Source of the DNA: Ichthyophis bannanicus
Taxonomy: Eukaryota > Chordata > Amphibia > Gymnophiona > Ichthyophiidae
Length of the DNA stretch: 64,000 bases
Direction: 5' to 3'
NCBI GenBank assembly: GCA_033557465.1
Contig: CM066043.1
Location: forward strand, 111,280,278 to 111,344,277
Part shown: piece by piece, positions 1-10,479 of the stretch
Position numbering within the stretch: position 1 is the first letter of the stretch
Layout of the letters: each line of letters begins with the position of its first letter
Notes under the pieces: model-generated
The model's database searches: none
The model's input: only the letters and a program-made list of their open reading frames with translations
What the model was told of the DNA's origin: nothing
Program-made: the position numbers and the translations under genes

Positions 1-499
1 ACACTGGAAGCAAAATGAGACTGTATTCACCCCTAGGGAGTCCAGGACAAATACTGTATGCTGTGCTCCAGGTTGCCCCTTGCGATCAAGCCTTCTGGCA
101 CAAACCTTCTTCCTTCTCTCTTCTGTCGAGCTGTCCTGGGGAGGGGGTGGTTGGAATGGGGCATGGAAGGGTGGGAGGAGCAGAAGTGCTTGAGGCTGTG
201 TGAAGACCAGGACCTTGATTGATTGAATTCTGACTGGGAGCAGATCTTCTTCACCCCTCTCCATGCAGGAAATGCCAACGGGGTATCTTAAGAACCCCCT
301 GCAAACATCCACTGTTGAACTCATCTGTGAAAGAACATCATCTACTGGAGAGACAAATACTGAAATATGCCCCTAGTTGCACCACCATTAATAGCAGTGA
401 TGTTACTGGAATTTTCTGGGTTTTTTAAAATCTATCTGCTGGTAAGAGAACACAACCCAATTGTCTGGACTGGTCTAACAGGATGAAGTGGAAAGGATG
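1..499. other. Unassigned DNA, no gene seen
   Basis: Only short frames without recognisable domains occur here. Around 425-490 there is a stretch that may be the outer end of a further DIRS-like repeat family, but there is no second copy in the window to prove it. Nothing else is supported. Confidence 0.4.
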
Positions 500-833
500 C
501 TTAAAACCAGTTGAAAAACTCCCTAAGGAAAAATATAGGAAATAAAAACAGAAAAATTGACCACAGACAGGAAAAAGAACAGCAGAGAAAATGCCACAGG
601 AAGATTTACTCATGCAATGTCTAAGAAACATGTTTGTAGGGCTCCACAGAAAGAAAAGAATTGAGGGTAAGATGGTGGCATGGTGGCAGGCAGGAAGGCA
701 CGCTCATGCATGGTCGAACTTCCAAAAGCTTCTAGGAGGAGCTGAGAAAGCTCTGGCATGAGACTCAGTCAGATGACATTACCCATTTGTGAGAGCTTTT
801 TTTTCCCTGCTTGTCCATGGAGAAAGGGAAAAA
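500..833 (-). mobile_element. Stray right-terminal fragment of a DIRS element
   Basis: From about 640 to 833 the sequence parallels the right (5') end of DIRS-A at 9790-9980. Both have an A-rich leader, a 'ggcaggcaggaaggca' type block, a 'cttccaaaagcttc' block and the closing 'cctgcttgtccatggagaaa'. No gag, RT or recombinase frame follows, so this is a solo end or a copy truncated on its inner side. The limit near 500 is a guess. Confidence 0.6.
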
Positions 834-1248
834 TGCAACATGAATGGAGAAATCCTGAAGCCAAGAGAAAATATATATAAAAATAATAAATATATAATAG
901 TAAAGTATAAATCGAAAAGAAACCTTCTAAAACACACACTGATCAAATATACTCCAAGATTAAAGAAGATCCTGTGCTTTCTCTGTTCTAGACCATCCAA
1001 TGCAGGAGTGGATCATAGGATCTGAAAACCTTTGGAGCACAGGTATATTGGAATGTCTGGTTTTGTTTTATGAAAAGTTAGACTTGTATTTTTCTAAGAA
1101 TGAGTAAAAAGACAAGTCCCTGCATGCAATGGGGTAAATCTAGAACTAGATTGATGCTGTCAGGTAAATCTGGAGCCATCTGGCACCCCTGAGTATATGT
1201 GCATGTGCTGTTGTAGGAACAATTGATGCAATGTGTATTACTGTAGAA
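834..1248. other. Unassigned AT-rich spacer
   Basis: No coding domain or repeat shared with the rest of the window was recognised. It separates the stray DIRS end from the left terminus of DIRS-A and is presumably older host or repeat DNA. Confidence 0.4.
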
Positions 1249-1590
1249 AGCGCAGTTACCTATAGCAGGTGTTCTCCATGGACAGCAGGAATAAGTCCTC
1301 ATGTATGGGTGACATCCCTGATGGAGCCCTGCACAGGAATGCTCCCCAGCTTCCATAGGAAGCTTTTGGGAGGCTCCATCACACACGCGCGCCTGCCTTC
1401 TTGCCTGCTGCAGAGCCATCTTATCTCCAATATGGTAAACAAGCTAGTAGCAAAAAAACAACTCCATGGAAAGGTGGGAAGGTTGTGAGGACTTATTCCT
1501 GCTGCCATGATGAACACTTGCTACAGGTGAGTAACGATGTTTTCTCTGTGGACAAGCAGGAAGTAAGTCCTCACGTAAGGGACTCCCAAG
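1249..1590 (-). repeat. DIRS-A left inverted terminal repeat and internal complementary region
   Basis: The left terminus (1249-1330) starts with the family's 'gttac...caggtgttctcc' motif. An inverted copy of it lies at about 1483-1537. This is directly followed at 1540-1590 by a copy matching the opposite, right terminus ('gacaagcaggaagtaagtcctcac'-like). In DIRS elements this ICR is thought to template joining of the two ends into a circle before recombinase-mediated integration. The same arrangement recurs in the other DIRS copies of this family in the window. Confidence 0.85.
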
Positions 1591-1774
1591 CTACAGGCTA
1601 CTGAAAAAAAAGAAAACAGCCCAACAAGGGCAACAAACTGGAGAACCAATAGAAAACAGCGTAGGTGGTGCCTCAGGGGGACTCAACTGACTCAGCATTC
1701 ACAGCATACATCAACATCGGAAGGACTCTTTCAATAGCCAGGATGGACAGAAGGGCTAGTGGGAGGAATTGAAC

Positions 1775-2949
1775 CTAAGTCCCAAACAGATGCCAGAGTA
1801 CGGCCTGGCCGAATTTGCTGTCACATCGGGAATCCCTATCCAAACAGTAAGGAGCTGTGAAAGTGTGGACTGAAGACCATGCTGCAGCTCTGTAAATCTC
1901 TGTGGAAACAGAGTGTAGATTGGCCACCGAAGCAGTCATGGCTCTGATATTGTGAGCGATGACATGATCCTCAAGGCTCAGACCTGCCTGAGCATAGGCA
2001 AAAGAAATGCAGTCGGTCACCCAAATGGACAGGGTGCATTTGGAAATGGCAGCGCCCAACTTGCTGGGGTCAAAGGAGACAAAGAGCTGGGTGGAACGCC
2101 GATGCAATCTTGTCCACTCCAGATAGATAGCTAGAGCATGTTTACAGTCCAACTTCTGCAGCGTCGTCTCAGCCCTGTTGGCGTGAGGCCTGGGAAAAAG
2201 GTGGGTAAGACCACCAATTGATTTAGGTGGAAAGAGGAGACCACCCTGGGCAAGAAATGCAGCTGTGTTCACACCACCATCCTATTCTGGTGACACCTGC
2301 TGTATTACAGGTGAGCCACCAAGGCCTGAAGCTCACTAACATGACGGACTGAGGTAACTGCCATGAGGAACACGACCTTCCAAGTCAAGAACTTCAGTGG
2401 GCAAGATACAAGCGGTTCAAAAGTAGCAGACATGAGCTGCGCCAGCACATTGAGGTCCCAAGCCACCGAGTGAGGTTTAACTGGAGGTTTAGAAAAAAGC
2501 AAGCCCCACAAAGTGGGCCACCAGTGGCTGAAAAGAAATGGGTTTGCCCACCAAGCCACAATGGCAAGCTCCCATTGTGCTCAGATGGACCTGGACTGAA
2601 TTGGACTTGAGGCCTGAGTTTGAAAGGTGTAGGAGATACTCCAGGAGCCTTTTCACTGCGCAAAAGAAGGGATCCAGTGCCCCGTCAGTGCACCAAACAG
2701 AGAACTTTCGCCACTTAAAGGAGTAAGAACGGTGTGTGGAATTCCTGAAGGAAGCCAGGAGAACGTCCATCACTTCCCCGGGCAGGTTAAGCTTCAAGAG
2801 AACTACCTGCTCAGCATCGAAGCCGTGAGGGCCAGAAACCGGACATTGGGGTGGAGTAAGGTCTCATTCTCCTGGGTTGCAACCCTGATGGAGACGCTCC
2901 CACCAAGAGAGTTGAAGCAGTTGGGGGAACCACGGCTCCTTGGACCAGT
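1775..2949 (-). pseudogene. DIRS-A tyrosine recombinase, broken
   Basis: The C-terminal 165 codons (2272-1775) carry the YR core: an HxxR box read as AHNIRAM and the catalytic tyrosine in PYCLDRDS, ending in the family tail HLFGT. The N-terminal SAM-like part lies at 2797-2489 in another frame (STHRSYSFKW, LLEYLLHLSNSGLKSNS), and 2559-2305 gives SVRHVSELQALVAHL, where the usual ARR of the first catalytic arginine has changed to VRH. At least two frameshifts separate the pieces. The region just upstream (2949-2850, WSKEPWFP) is the last bit of the connecting domain, cut off from the rest by the L2 insertion. Confidence 0.85.
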
Positions 2950-4206
2950 TTATGTTTATGTTTATTGATAACTTAATAGACCGCCCATCACGACAGCGCC
3001 TGAGCGGTTTACAAAATACAAAAAGGCTGCTTAGAAAGTTGGGAAAGGAATGCCATAGTGTGATAGGAAAGAAGAGAGAAGAGTAAAGGTCGAGGCTAGA
3101 TTATAGTAACAGACACAAGGGAAAACATCAGCATGGGGGTGGTGAAAGGGGGCCCGGGGGGGGGGTGGAGAGGCCAAAAGCTAGACAGAAGAGATGGGTT
3201 TTTAAATTTGCCTTGAATGTTTTGAGTGAGGGTTCCAAGCGAAGGTCTGGGGGGAGCGAGTTCCATAGGCGGGGACCAAGGAAGTAAAAAGCAGAGGAAC
3301 GAGTGGTTTCTAGGTGGGCCTGGGATGGGGAGGGTAAGGTTATGCGGTTCATGTGGATTGTGCGGAGGGAATGGTGAGGAGTGTGGAGGTGGATTAGATC
3401 GGCAAGATAAAGGGGAGTGCCAGTATGGATAGACCTGTGAACAAAAAAAAGAAATTTGTACTGAATACAGAAAGGGATTGGGAGCCAGTGCAGGCGAATG
3501 AGGAGAGGGGTGATATGGTCGAAACGGGAAGAGGAAGTGAGGATACGGGCAGCAGTGTTGTGGACTCATTGCAGACGTTGAAGTTGGGATTGGGGGAGAT
3601 CAGCTAAAGAGACGTTGCAGTAATCGAGGCGTGAGACAACTAGAGAGATGAGGAGGGTGGTCATAGCGGAGAAAGAGAGGAAAGGGCGTACAGATCGGAG
3701 TTGTCTTAGGGTGAGAAAGCAGCGCTGAACTACAGATGAGATATGTGCTTTGAACAATAGGGAGGAGTCAAGGGTCACACCAAGGTAGCGCAGAGAGGTA
3801 ACGATGGGGATTGGAGCAGAAGAGAGCAGTGGAATGAGGGAAGGGGCAGGGCTACCGGCAGTGAACCAAATGGCTGAGGTTTTAGTGAGATTGACATGCA
3901 AGAAATTGGAGGAAAGCCAGGATGCTACTGAGGAAAGACAGTTGTTGAAGGGGGTAATATCGGGGGAGACAGAGTTAGTGTGATAAAGAAGAAAGATATC
4001 GTCAGCGTAATAATAAGCGGAGACACCGTGTTGTTGGACTAGGAGTGCGAGAGGAGCCAAAAAGACATTAAAGAGGAGGGGAGCAAGGACAGAGCCCTGG
4101 GGGACACCGCAAGGAAGGGGAGTGGAGGGTGAAGAGAGAGAACCAGTGGAAACTGAAAAGGAACGGTTAGTGAGGAAAGAGTGAAACCAATGAAGAACTG
4201 TGCCGG
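2950..4206 (-). mobile_element. 5'-truncated L2-like LINE inside DIRS-A
   Basis: On the minus strand, 4205-3566 encodes a non-LTR reverse transcriptase with GVPQGSVLAP, the catalytic YYADDIFLLY motif and a LRYLGVTLD block. 3352-3128 gives the LINE C-terminal signature GPRLWNSLPPDLR followed by TFKANLKTHLF. The 3' end lies at 2950 in a 'gcggtttacaaaatac ... tttatgttta' tail. The endonuclease and the N-terminal RT are missing, as expected of 5' truncation. The DIRS-A connecting domain reads up to ...TMILI at 4206 and resumes as NWSKEPWFP at 2949, so the insertion is clean. No convincing target-site duplication is visible, which is usual for L2/CR1-type LINEs. Confidence 0.85.
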
Positions 4207-5553
4207 TGATGATGAGAATCATGGTACCCTGGTCTGCCTGGAGTTCAACAATGTCTTCACCATAAGCAGGATTGGGGATATGCATAAAGCAGCTCCATTC
4301 CCCAATTCAAGAGGAAGGCAACCGAGGCCAGCCAATTGCTGGAGGCTATCCTGGAGCAGAACCGATCCACCTGGGTGTTGTGCGGTATGGCAAAGGGGTC
4401 TATTGACGGAGTGCTCCACTCTCAAAATGTGCAGTCCACTACTCTCCTGTTGAGGGTATTTATTCGTGTGGCTGGAGGACCCTGCTGAGGTGGTCTGCCA
4501 GACCATTGAGCTCTCCAGGCAGGTAGGTCGCCCTGAGCTCCATCCCCACGGGCCATGGTGAACTTCCACAAGTGTAATGCCTCCCAACACAGGTGATACG
4601 ATCCTGTGCCACTCTGCTTGTTGATGTAAAACATTCTTACCTGGTTGTCCATCTGAATGAGGACCACCTGGTTGGTCAGTTGGACTCTGTACGTCAGAAA
4701 GACATTTACGATGGCTCGTAGCTCTAGGAAGTTTATTTGGTGCAGTCTCCTGCTCCAACCACAGGCCCTGCATGTGCAGGCCATCCAGATGAGCTCTCCA
4801 GCCCAACTTGGACGCGTCCATGGTGAGCATCTAGTGGGGCAGCGATGACTGGAAGGGGAGGCCCCGGAGCAGGTTCTGCGACTCCAGCACCACTGGAGGG
4901 ACTCAGTGAGGGGCATGGTAACCATCACCTGATCCCTGAGGTGGCCTGTGGCTTGCCGCCACTGGATGCTCAGGATCCACTGAGATTGTCACATCCAGAG
5001 ACGGGCCAGCGGAGTCACATGCACCACTGAGGCCATGTGACCAAGCATCCACAATATCCCTCAAGCTGTCGTGTGACACCACTGTTGGACAGCAGTGACC
5101 ACCTCCGTGAGCCACTGCAGGCAGTCCATCAGGAAGGCGGCTTGGGCCAGAATCGTATCGAAGAGGGCCCTGATGAATTCCAGCTGCTGAGAAGGTTGGA
5201 GGTGCAACTTGGGCCAAATGCTGGACCCCTTCCGGCGTGGAACTCTTTATGAGACAATCGTCTAAGTAAGAGAAGACAAATACCTCCAGGGTCTGGAGGT
5301 AAGCGGCCACCACTGCAAGACACTTTGTGAAGACCCTGCGGGCCGAAACCAGTCCGAATGGAAGTACTTGGTACTGAAAGTGCTAGTCCCCCAGCACAAA
5401 TCAAAGGTATTTTCTTTGCCAAGGATGATCGGGATGTTTGTGTACGCATCCTTCAGATCCAAGGAGCATAGCCAATTGTCCTTGAGGAGGTAAGGCAGCA
5501 GGGTCCCTAGGGAGACCATCTTGAACTTCTCCAGTACCAAGAAGCGGTTGAGG
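4206..5553 (-). pseudogene. DIRS-A RT (C-terminal part), RNase H and connecting domain
   Basis: Read downward from 5553: FLVLEKFKMVSLGTLLPYL and CSLDLKDAYTNI (RT palm), FSYLDDCLIKSS (catalytic YLDD, 5313-4903 frame), then MDASKLGWRAHLDGL and LEQE (RNase H start, about 4830), VLIQMDNQVRMFYINKQ (RNase H second acidic motif), and the YA/CISPIL...KTLLNSRQ connecting region to 4206. These pieces lie in several frames (5579-5262, 5313-4903, 4928-4422, 4830-4219), so there are multiple frameshifts. The N-terminal RT lies across the inserted L1-like element at 7842-7523. Confidence 0.8.
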
Positions 5554-5770
5554 GGGAGATACCTTTGCGGCAGCTGCATTGGGAGGATGACGCAGGCAGG
5601 TCCCAGGCTGCTCTGACATCATCTGGAACCTATTAAAAAGAATTTCAGTGAGCCCTGCTTGCCGGGAGATACCTTTGCAGCAGCCGCATTGGGAGGACGA
5701 CGCAGGCGGATCCCTGGGCTGTTCCAACGTCATCTAGGACCTGTATAAATTTTCTTGAGGTATTAGGCAC
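5554..5770 (+). promoter_or_regulatory. Tandem 110 bp monomers, probable L1-type 5' promoter region
   Basis: The block beginning 'gggagatacctttgc' at 5554 repeats at 5664 with a period of 110 bp and about 80-90 percent similarity by eye ('cagctgcattgggagg' and 'cagccgcattgggagg'). Two units precede a single-copy leader (5760-5884) and the ORF1 start. Tandem 5' monomers act as promoters in several L1 families; promoter activity here is inferred from position only. Confidence 0.6.
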
Positions 5771-5884
5771 ACGGCCATTGGTGCACAGTCGTGGCGAGTC
5801 ACAAGGGGGTTCTTAGGCCCCTTGGGAACCCCTTAGGAGCACCTCAGGAGTACAGGTGTGTGAGCAGCAGAGTGTGCATTAGAT

Positions 5885-6969
5885 ATGGGCAAGCGCAAGA
5901 AGAAACCAGCAGCAGTGGAAGGGGTTGTTAATGGCCCTATGGACAAACATCTGCAGCCCATAGTGGACCTTTTACTATTTTCAGGTACTGTGCTTGCATC
6001 CTTACAGGTTTCAGGAGCGAGTTTAAGTTTTCCTGAATGTTCTCCACCGAGTCCCCCCTCTGGGATACAGACACCTGATCCGATGGACTGTACTCAACCT
6101 GTTGGTCAGAGTACACCGAGTATATCTTTAGATCAATTCAAGGCTGTTGTCTGGACACCTCCCCCAATAGAGTCCCCTGGTTTGCCTGAGTCGCAGGTTT
6201 CTCTTGGGGATATCTGGTGGGTGGTGATGAGGACTGAGCAGACCTTGGTGAATACCGTCTCTCAGCTTTGTGTGTTTTCTCAAGGAATGGTCACATGGCT
6301 GAGTAAAACTGAGGAACAGGTGGACTTGTTAGCTGCTCAAGTTCACAAGAATGATGATCACTGCTCCTCTTTACAGGCTATGGGTGCCTCACATATTAAA
6401 GATAGTCTTATAAATCATTGTAAGCTGGAAATGTTTGAGAATGGTTTGAGGGTTAAAAATATTTGTTGTTTGAATTTTCTGTATTGTCATTTACTTTCAC
6501 CTGAAGTTTTGTTTCGGAGGTACCTAAAGGAGGCTCTAGGTTTATCCAGCGCTGACTCAATGGTTTTCTCCAAAATTTACTATTTACCTGGGGGGAGAAT
6601 ATCCGGTGAGTCCTCGGAGGGGATTGGACTACTTCAGCCCCAACCTGATTTGATTTGATGCGGTTTTTAGAGGACTCGCAGAATGTTGTCCCTATCAGGG
6701 CTTCTTTGTTAGTAACTTTTCTAGCAGAACAGGACAAGAGTTTGGTATTTAAAAATCACTTTAAGAATAAGGCTTTTGTATTTTGTGTTGCTCATGTTCA
6801 GTTATTTCCTGATGCTGCAAGGGCCACCCAGTTGCGTAGAAGGGCTTTTTTGGCCCTTAGGTCGAGGGTTTTGGTCCTTGGGGCATCTTTTTTCCTTAGG
6901 TATCCCTGCAAGTGCTTGATCATGTTGCAGGGATCTAAATTTATCTTTTATGACTCTCCGCAGTTGTAG
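5885..6969 (+). pseudogene. L1-like ORF1 protein, one frameshift
   Basis: The frame starts MGKRKKKPAAVEG at 5885, runs 257 codons to a stop at 6658, and continues in another frame to 6969. The first part is a proline/serine-rich N terminus, followed by a possible coiled-coil stretch (roughly residues 115-165). Then comes a segment ending in LLSPEVLFRRYLKEALG and FSKIYYLPGG, which resembles the RNA-binding middle of L1 ORF1p. The shifted part (SLLVTFLAEQDKSLVFKNHF, then TQLRRRAFLALRSRV and LGASFFLRYPCKC) has the spacing of the ORF1p C-terminal domain. The matching residues recur at 59593-60175, which supports a real protein family. L1 ORF1p is an RNA-binding chaperone; that role is inferred. 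Confidence 0.7.
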
Positions 6970-7149
6970 GCATTTCTGGTTAGTAAGGAGATGCAGACAG
7001 AGGTGGGATGAGAAGTGTAGGTGGAGTACAAGATAGTCGTGGCTGATTTGGAGTTGTTCTCCTATGTTCTTTAGCTATATGTTTTCTTTGAGTGATGTAT
7101 ATCTCCCCAAGATGTGGGCTAATTGATATGTTTTGATTTCTTTCCAGGG

Positions 7150-7435
7150 TAAGAGGGAGGGAGGAGTGGCTCAGTGGTTGGGACAGGTTACCTCAGGCCA
7201 GAAGGCCAGGGGTTCAATTCCCACATGGGGACAAGCAACATCAGGCCAGAGGGACTGCGGTCTCTAGTCCTTGTGGCCTTGGACAAGCCACTTAACCCTC
7301 CATTGCCTCAGGTACACTTAGATTGTGAGCCCTTCAGGGACAAGGGAATAAAAAGTACCTGTTATTATACATGTAAACCACACTGATTCTAAAGAGCACA
7401 GTATAAAAAAATAATAAATAAATAATCCCAGTTTA
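7150..7435 (+). mobile_element. tRNA-derived SINE with L2/MIR-like tail, copy 1
   Basis: The head reads 'gtggctcagtggttggg' (pol III A box type), with a B box 'ggttcaattcc' about 40 bases on. The middle 'cttggacaagccacttaac' resembles the MIR/CORE block, and the tail 'tagattgtgagcccttcagg' resembles L2-linked 3' ends. It finishes in an A/T simple repeat ('aataataaataaataa'). A second copy of the same SINE lies at 14738-15003 on the other strand and matches over its whole length. It sits inside the 3' region of the HAL1-like element and so is younger than it. Confidence 0.85.
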
Positions 7436-7522
7436 CAATGTTGATTTTGTTATTGATATTATGGATCAAATTACCTGTATACTTATGCTATAAGTATATT
7501 AAATTTCAACAAATAATAAAAC

Positions 7523-7842
7523 AAGAAGTGGTTGAGGTTCTGAAGATCCAGGATGGGCAGGAACCCCCCATCTTCTTGGAGACTAGGAAGTACCAAGAGT
7601 AGAATACCCCATCCAATCTGAGCCAGAGGCACCAGCTCGATGGCCAGCTCGGTGACTTCCTTCTGGAGGAGACTGCAGTAAAGCAGGTCCAGAGGGTACT
7701 CTCTTGAGAAGAAGTGGGGCAGCAGCTGGGCAAAGTGCAGCAGGTTTCCATTCCAGATGATCTGCAGGACCCAGGTATCCATGGTGATAAGAGGCCACCT
7801 TTGCATGAAGTGGACGAGCCATCCTCCCACCTGAAGGAGCAC
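7523..7842 (-). pseudogene. DIRS-A reverse transcriptase, N-terminal part
   Basis: Minus-strand reading from 7842 gives GGWLVHFMQRWPLITMDTWV, then QKEVTELAIELVP and EDGGFLPILDLQNLNHFL. These are the DIRS RT lead-in and the first RT blocks (compare DIRS-D KKTGGYRLILDLRELNTFL at 32860-32920). The last residues NHFL repeat as NRFL at 5553 because the codons fall inside the target-site duplication of the inserted L1-like element. The rest of the RT continues at 5553-4830. Confidence 0.85.
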
Positions 7843-7849
7843 CCGTTGG

Positions 7850-9742
7850 GGACCGGGTGATTGGTTATACTCTTGAGGAACCAGTCAAAAACCCACCCCT
7901 GGCTTGGGCTACTACTGAGGTGCGGGTTGGGCCTTCTGAGGCTCATCATGTCTCTCCTGGCATGGAGCCTGTGCCTTCAGCTGGGTGCCCTGAGGGCTCC
8001 AGTAGTCCCACACTTGCATTGGTAGGTGGTCTTTTTCCCTTGGTATTTCTTCTTCGAGGGATCGGCAGTCTCTTGTAAGAGCCTGGAGATGGTGGCATGC
8101 TCCTCCTCAATGTCATTCAGGTCCACCATAATGTCCTTCAGGAATATACTCATGAAACGTTGGTAGGACAGTATGCAGGTGACCAGCATGGAACCCCAAA
8201 AACATCTCCAGTTGAAGGCATCAAGGATCCTGGCCTCTTGGCTCGGTGGCACCAAAGAATGGGACTTGGTGCTTTTGACCCATTTCATGGTGGACTCGAC
8301 CACCAAGGATTTGTAGGATAGCTGAGGCTTTTCGAAGCCTGGGGCCTTCTGGACCCGATACATGGAATCAAGCCATCAACTGATGGCCAGCACAATGAGA
8401 GGTTCTCCCACATCCTGAGCAGCAAATGCTCAGATCCTGGTGCACAGTACTGTGATGGCCTCCTTGGGAGCCAATGGATACTGGAAGATCTCTAGCTCCT
8501 CTGCCCTCAGTTTGTCCTCCACCTCTAGCAATAACAGAATAGCCTTTGCCATGTCCTGGACGAAGTCCTGAAAGGACATGTCCTCTTGGGGTGATTTCCT
8601 GCACTCGTATGGGGGGGGGGGGGGGAAGGGTCTGAGGGCAGGTCCATAGACTCCAGGTCGGAGACCACAGATTCCTCCTCCATCTCCCATTCCTTGGAGT
8701 CAGACTTCAAGAGGAAGTCAAAATAGCGTGGGTCTGTTCCCGGCACCGATTGGACGGGGAAGCCAGGCATTGATAGGATCAATGGCATTGGTGCACCGGG
8801 GCATCAGAACCTGAGACGCTGGACAGAGAAATGGTGGTCAGAACTGGTGTGGATTCCGACCACTGACCCGACATCCCCACCATGGCAGGGAATGCATGGT
8901 CTCCAGGATGGGTTATATGGCATGTGGCGATGCTGCCAAAGGCAGAGGGGGCCCCAGGGCCCATGTGGCCAGGACCACTGCCATGTGTGCCTCTAGGGCT
9001 TGAAGACGCTCTGCTAGCATCGCCATCTCAGAGATCACTGGGGTCGGGATAACAACGTCAGCATCCGTCTTGGGGACTCCATGATGGTTAGCACATCCAA
9101 AGACTGCCAGTGGCCTTCCGGGGCCTTGGGAGTCAACTCCTTCCACTTGGGGAGCTTGTCCTCCCGGCCATCACCCTCAATGTCATGTCAGAAAAGACTC
9201 CGGTGTCGATGCTCGATGGAATAGATGACTGCTCCTTCCTTGGCTCCGATGGGAGGTTAATGGACAGCCTCCATTCCATGGTACCATGGTCCCTCAGCTC
9301 CAAGTGAGCATGGGCACCATGCGATGCCGATGCTTTGGCAGAGCCCCGAGAGGGCATCAGTACCAATGTTGATGCCGGTGCTGAGGACGCAGAGTCTGAC
9401 AGCCTAAAGAGGGACTCTTGCTTCTTCTCTTGGCTCTTTAGGCCCTTCCTGGTCATCTGCAAAGAGAGATTACAGGAGGAGCGGCTCATGGTTGGGCCCA
9501 AAGCACTGGAGACACCAGTTATGTTGGCCAGTGACCGAAATGGTGCTTGCACACTTAGTGCACTTTTTAAATCTGCTGGCTGGCTTAGACATGACTGGGA
9601 AGATGGAGGCCGTGAGATTGAATGGCTCAGTGTTGCCAGCCAGCAAAAATGCATGGGGAAAAAAGAAACCCGAAAAGAAAGCGACGTTGGTGGGAGTCAA
9701 CGCATCCAACGACAGGCAGTAGACATTAGAAAAGAAACCCAC
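7850..9742 (-). pseudogene. DIRS-A gag-like protein, fragmented
   Basis: From 9742 downward: SRFKKCTKCASTISV...WCLQCFGPNHE, a Cys/His module shared by the gag of DIRS-B, D and E. Next come a proline- and acid-rich linker (SDSKEWEMEEESVVSDLESM at 8720-8640), a helical core (MYRVQKAPGFEKPQLSYKSL at 8363), and a basic tail ETADPSKKKYQGKK near 8050. The sector between the core and the tail is shorter than in DIRS-D, so an internal deletion is likely near 8090. Frames change at least five times. The protein presumably packages element RNA; that is inferred from position and from the Cys/His module. Confidence 0.7.
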
Positions 9743-9977
9743 GAGGGGGCAAGAAAAAAATCACTCTTTTTCCAGCAGTGATAGGAACACGTCCTAGGGG
9801 CTTGTCAAAAAAGAAGACTGGAGATAAGATAGTGCTGCAGCAGGCAGGAAGGCAGGTGTGCATGCACGATGGAGCCTCCCAAAAGCTTCCTATGGAAGCT
9901 GGGAAACATTCCGATGTGGGGCTCCATCAGGGATATCACTCATACATGAAGACTTAACTTCCTGCTTGTCTATGGAG

Positions 9978-10479
9978 AAATGAGAGATGCAGTATGAGTG
10001 TTGCCATAGGGGTGAGAGGTGCAGGATATATGAGATGCAGGAACAAGAAGCACATTCTGAGCCTCAAGCTCTTCCTCCCTCACACCCCCCAAGGCCAATG
10101 CTGTCTCTCATCAGGACTCCCCTTTACATCAGGCATCCATCGTCACCCTCCTCTGGCTCTTTTTTATCCATTAGGGCTCCTTCTGCCTCTACATTCCAAT
10201 CAAGCACCTTCTTCCCCAAAAATGCCCCTTTCCCCTCTCCATGAAGCACCCCCCCCCCCCCGCACAATCCTCCTTTCCCTTTTAAGAAACACTCTTATCC
10301 ATTAGGCCCCTCTCCTCCTTCTCCATCAAGCATCATCACTCTCTTATTTCCTTTCCCCATTATCTCCAGAGTCTCTCTTTCTGAAGAATCTGTTTAATAA
10401 TCTTTGGAGACTGAAGTGGCTGTGGGGGACTGAAAAATGGCAGATGTTCCTCTTCATAAAAGAGCTAATAGAGGAGCTT
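9978..10479. repeat. Pyrimidine-rich degenerate tandem repeat
   Basis: From about 10030 to 10380 the plus strand is C/T-rich with recurring phrases such as 'atccattagg', 'ccatcaagca' and 'ctccttct' at loose 35-45 bp spacing, plus a C14 run near 10249. It looks like an old minisatellite. The rest of the interval has no recognisable content. The frames through it (9987-10305) are proline/serine-rich by composition only. Confidence 0.5.

Larger units (their letters stand above)
5554..7521 (+). mobile_element. ORF1-only L1-like element (HAL1-like) inside DIRS-A
   Basis: This insertion contains, in order, two 110 bp 5' monomers (from 5554), an ORF1 frame (5885-6969), a 3' region of about 180 bp, a tRNA-derived SINE (7150-7435), and an AT-rich end 'attaaatttcaacaaataataaa'. 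It is flanked by a 16 bp target-site duplication with one mismatch ('caagaagYggttgagg' at 5538-5553 and 7522-7537), so it inserted as one unit. No endonuclease or reverse transcriptase ORF2 is present. A second element with the same layout lies at 59338-61042. Either a non-autonomous ORF1-only L1 family exists, as HAL1 does in mammals, or two copies were independently deleted. Confidence 0.8.
1249..9977 (-). mobile_element. DIRS-A, tyrosine-recombinase retrotransposon, degenerate
   Basis: Read on the minus strand the element runs right terminus (near 9977), gag (9742 to 7850), RT (7842 to 7523, resuming 5553 to 4830), RNase H and connecting domain (4830 to 4206), YR (2949 to 1775), ICR (1590 to 1483) and left terminus (1249). 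This order is the defining DIRS arrangement. Two younger elements interrupt it: an L2 LINE at 2950-4206 and an ORF1-only L1-like element at 5554-7521. Both insertions split recognisable protein segments that resume on the far side. Without them DIRS-A is about 5.5 kb, a normal DIRS size. All frames carry stops and shifts, so it is dead. DIRS-F is its closest relative here. Confidence 0.9.

Noticed and set aside
1..1248. Host exon in the left flank
   Set aside because: Only short frames, no splice-bounded domain, and part of the interval is a DIRS end.
3096..3569. 157-codon proline-rich minus frame
   Set aside because: Alternate frame across the L2 C-terminal region; the true signature GPRLWNSLPPDLR is in the 3352-3128 frame.
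7150..7260. Possible tRNA gene from A and B boxes
   Set aside because: No cloverleaf closes, and the sequence continues into a SINE body with a second copy at 14738.
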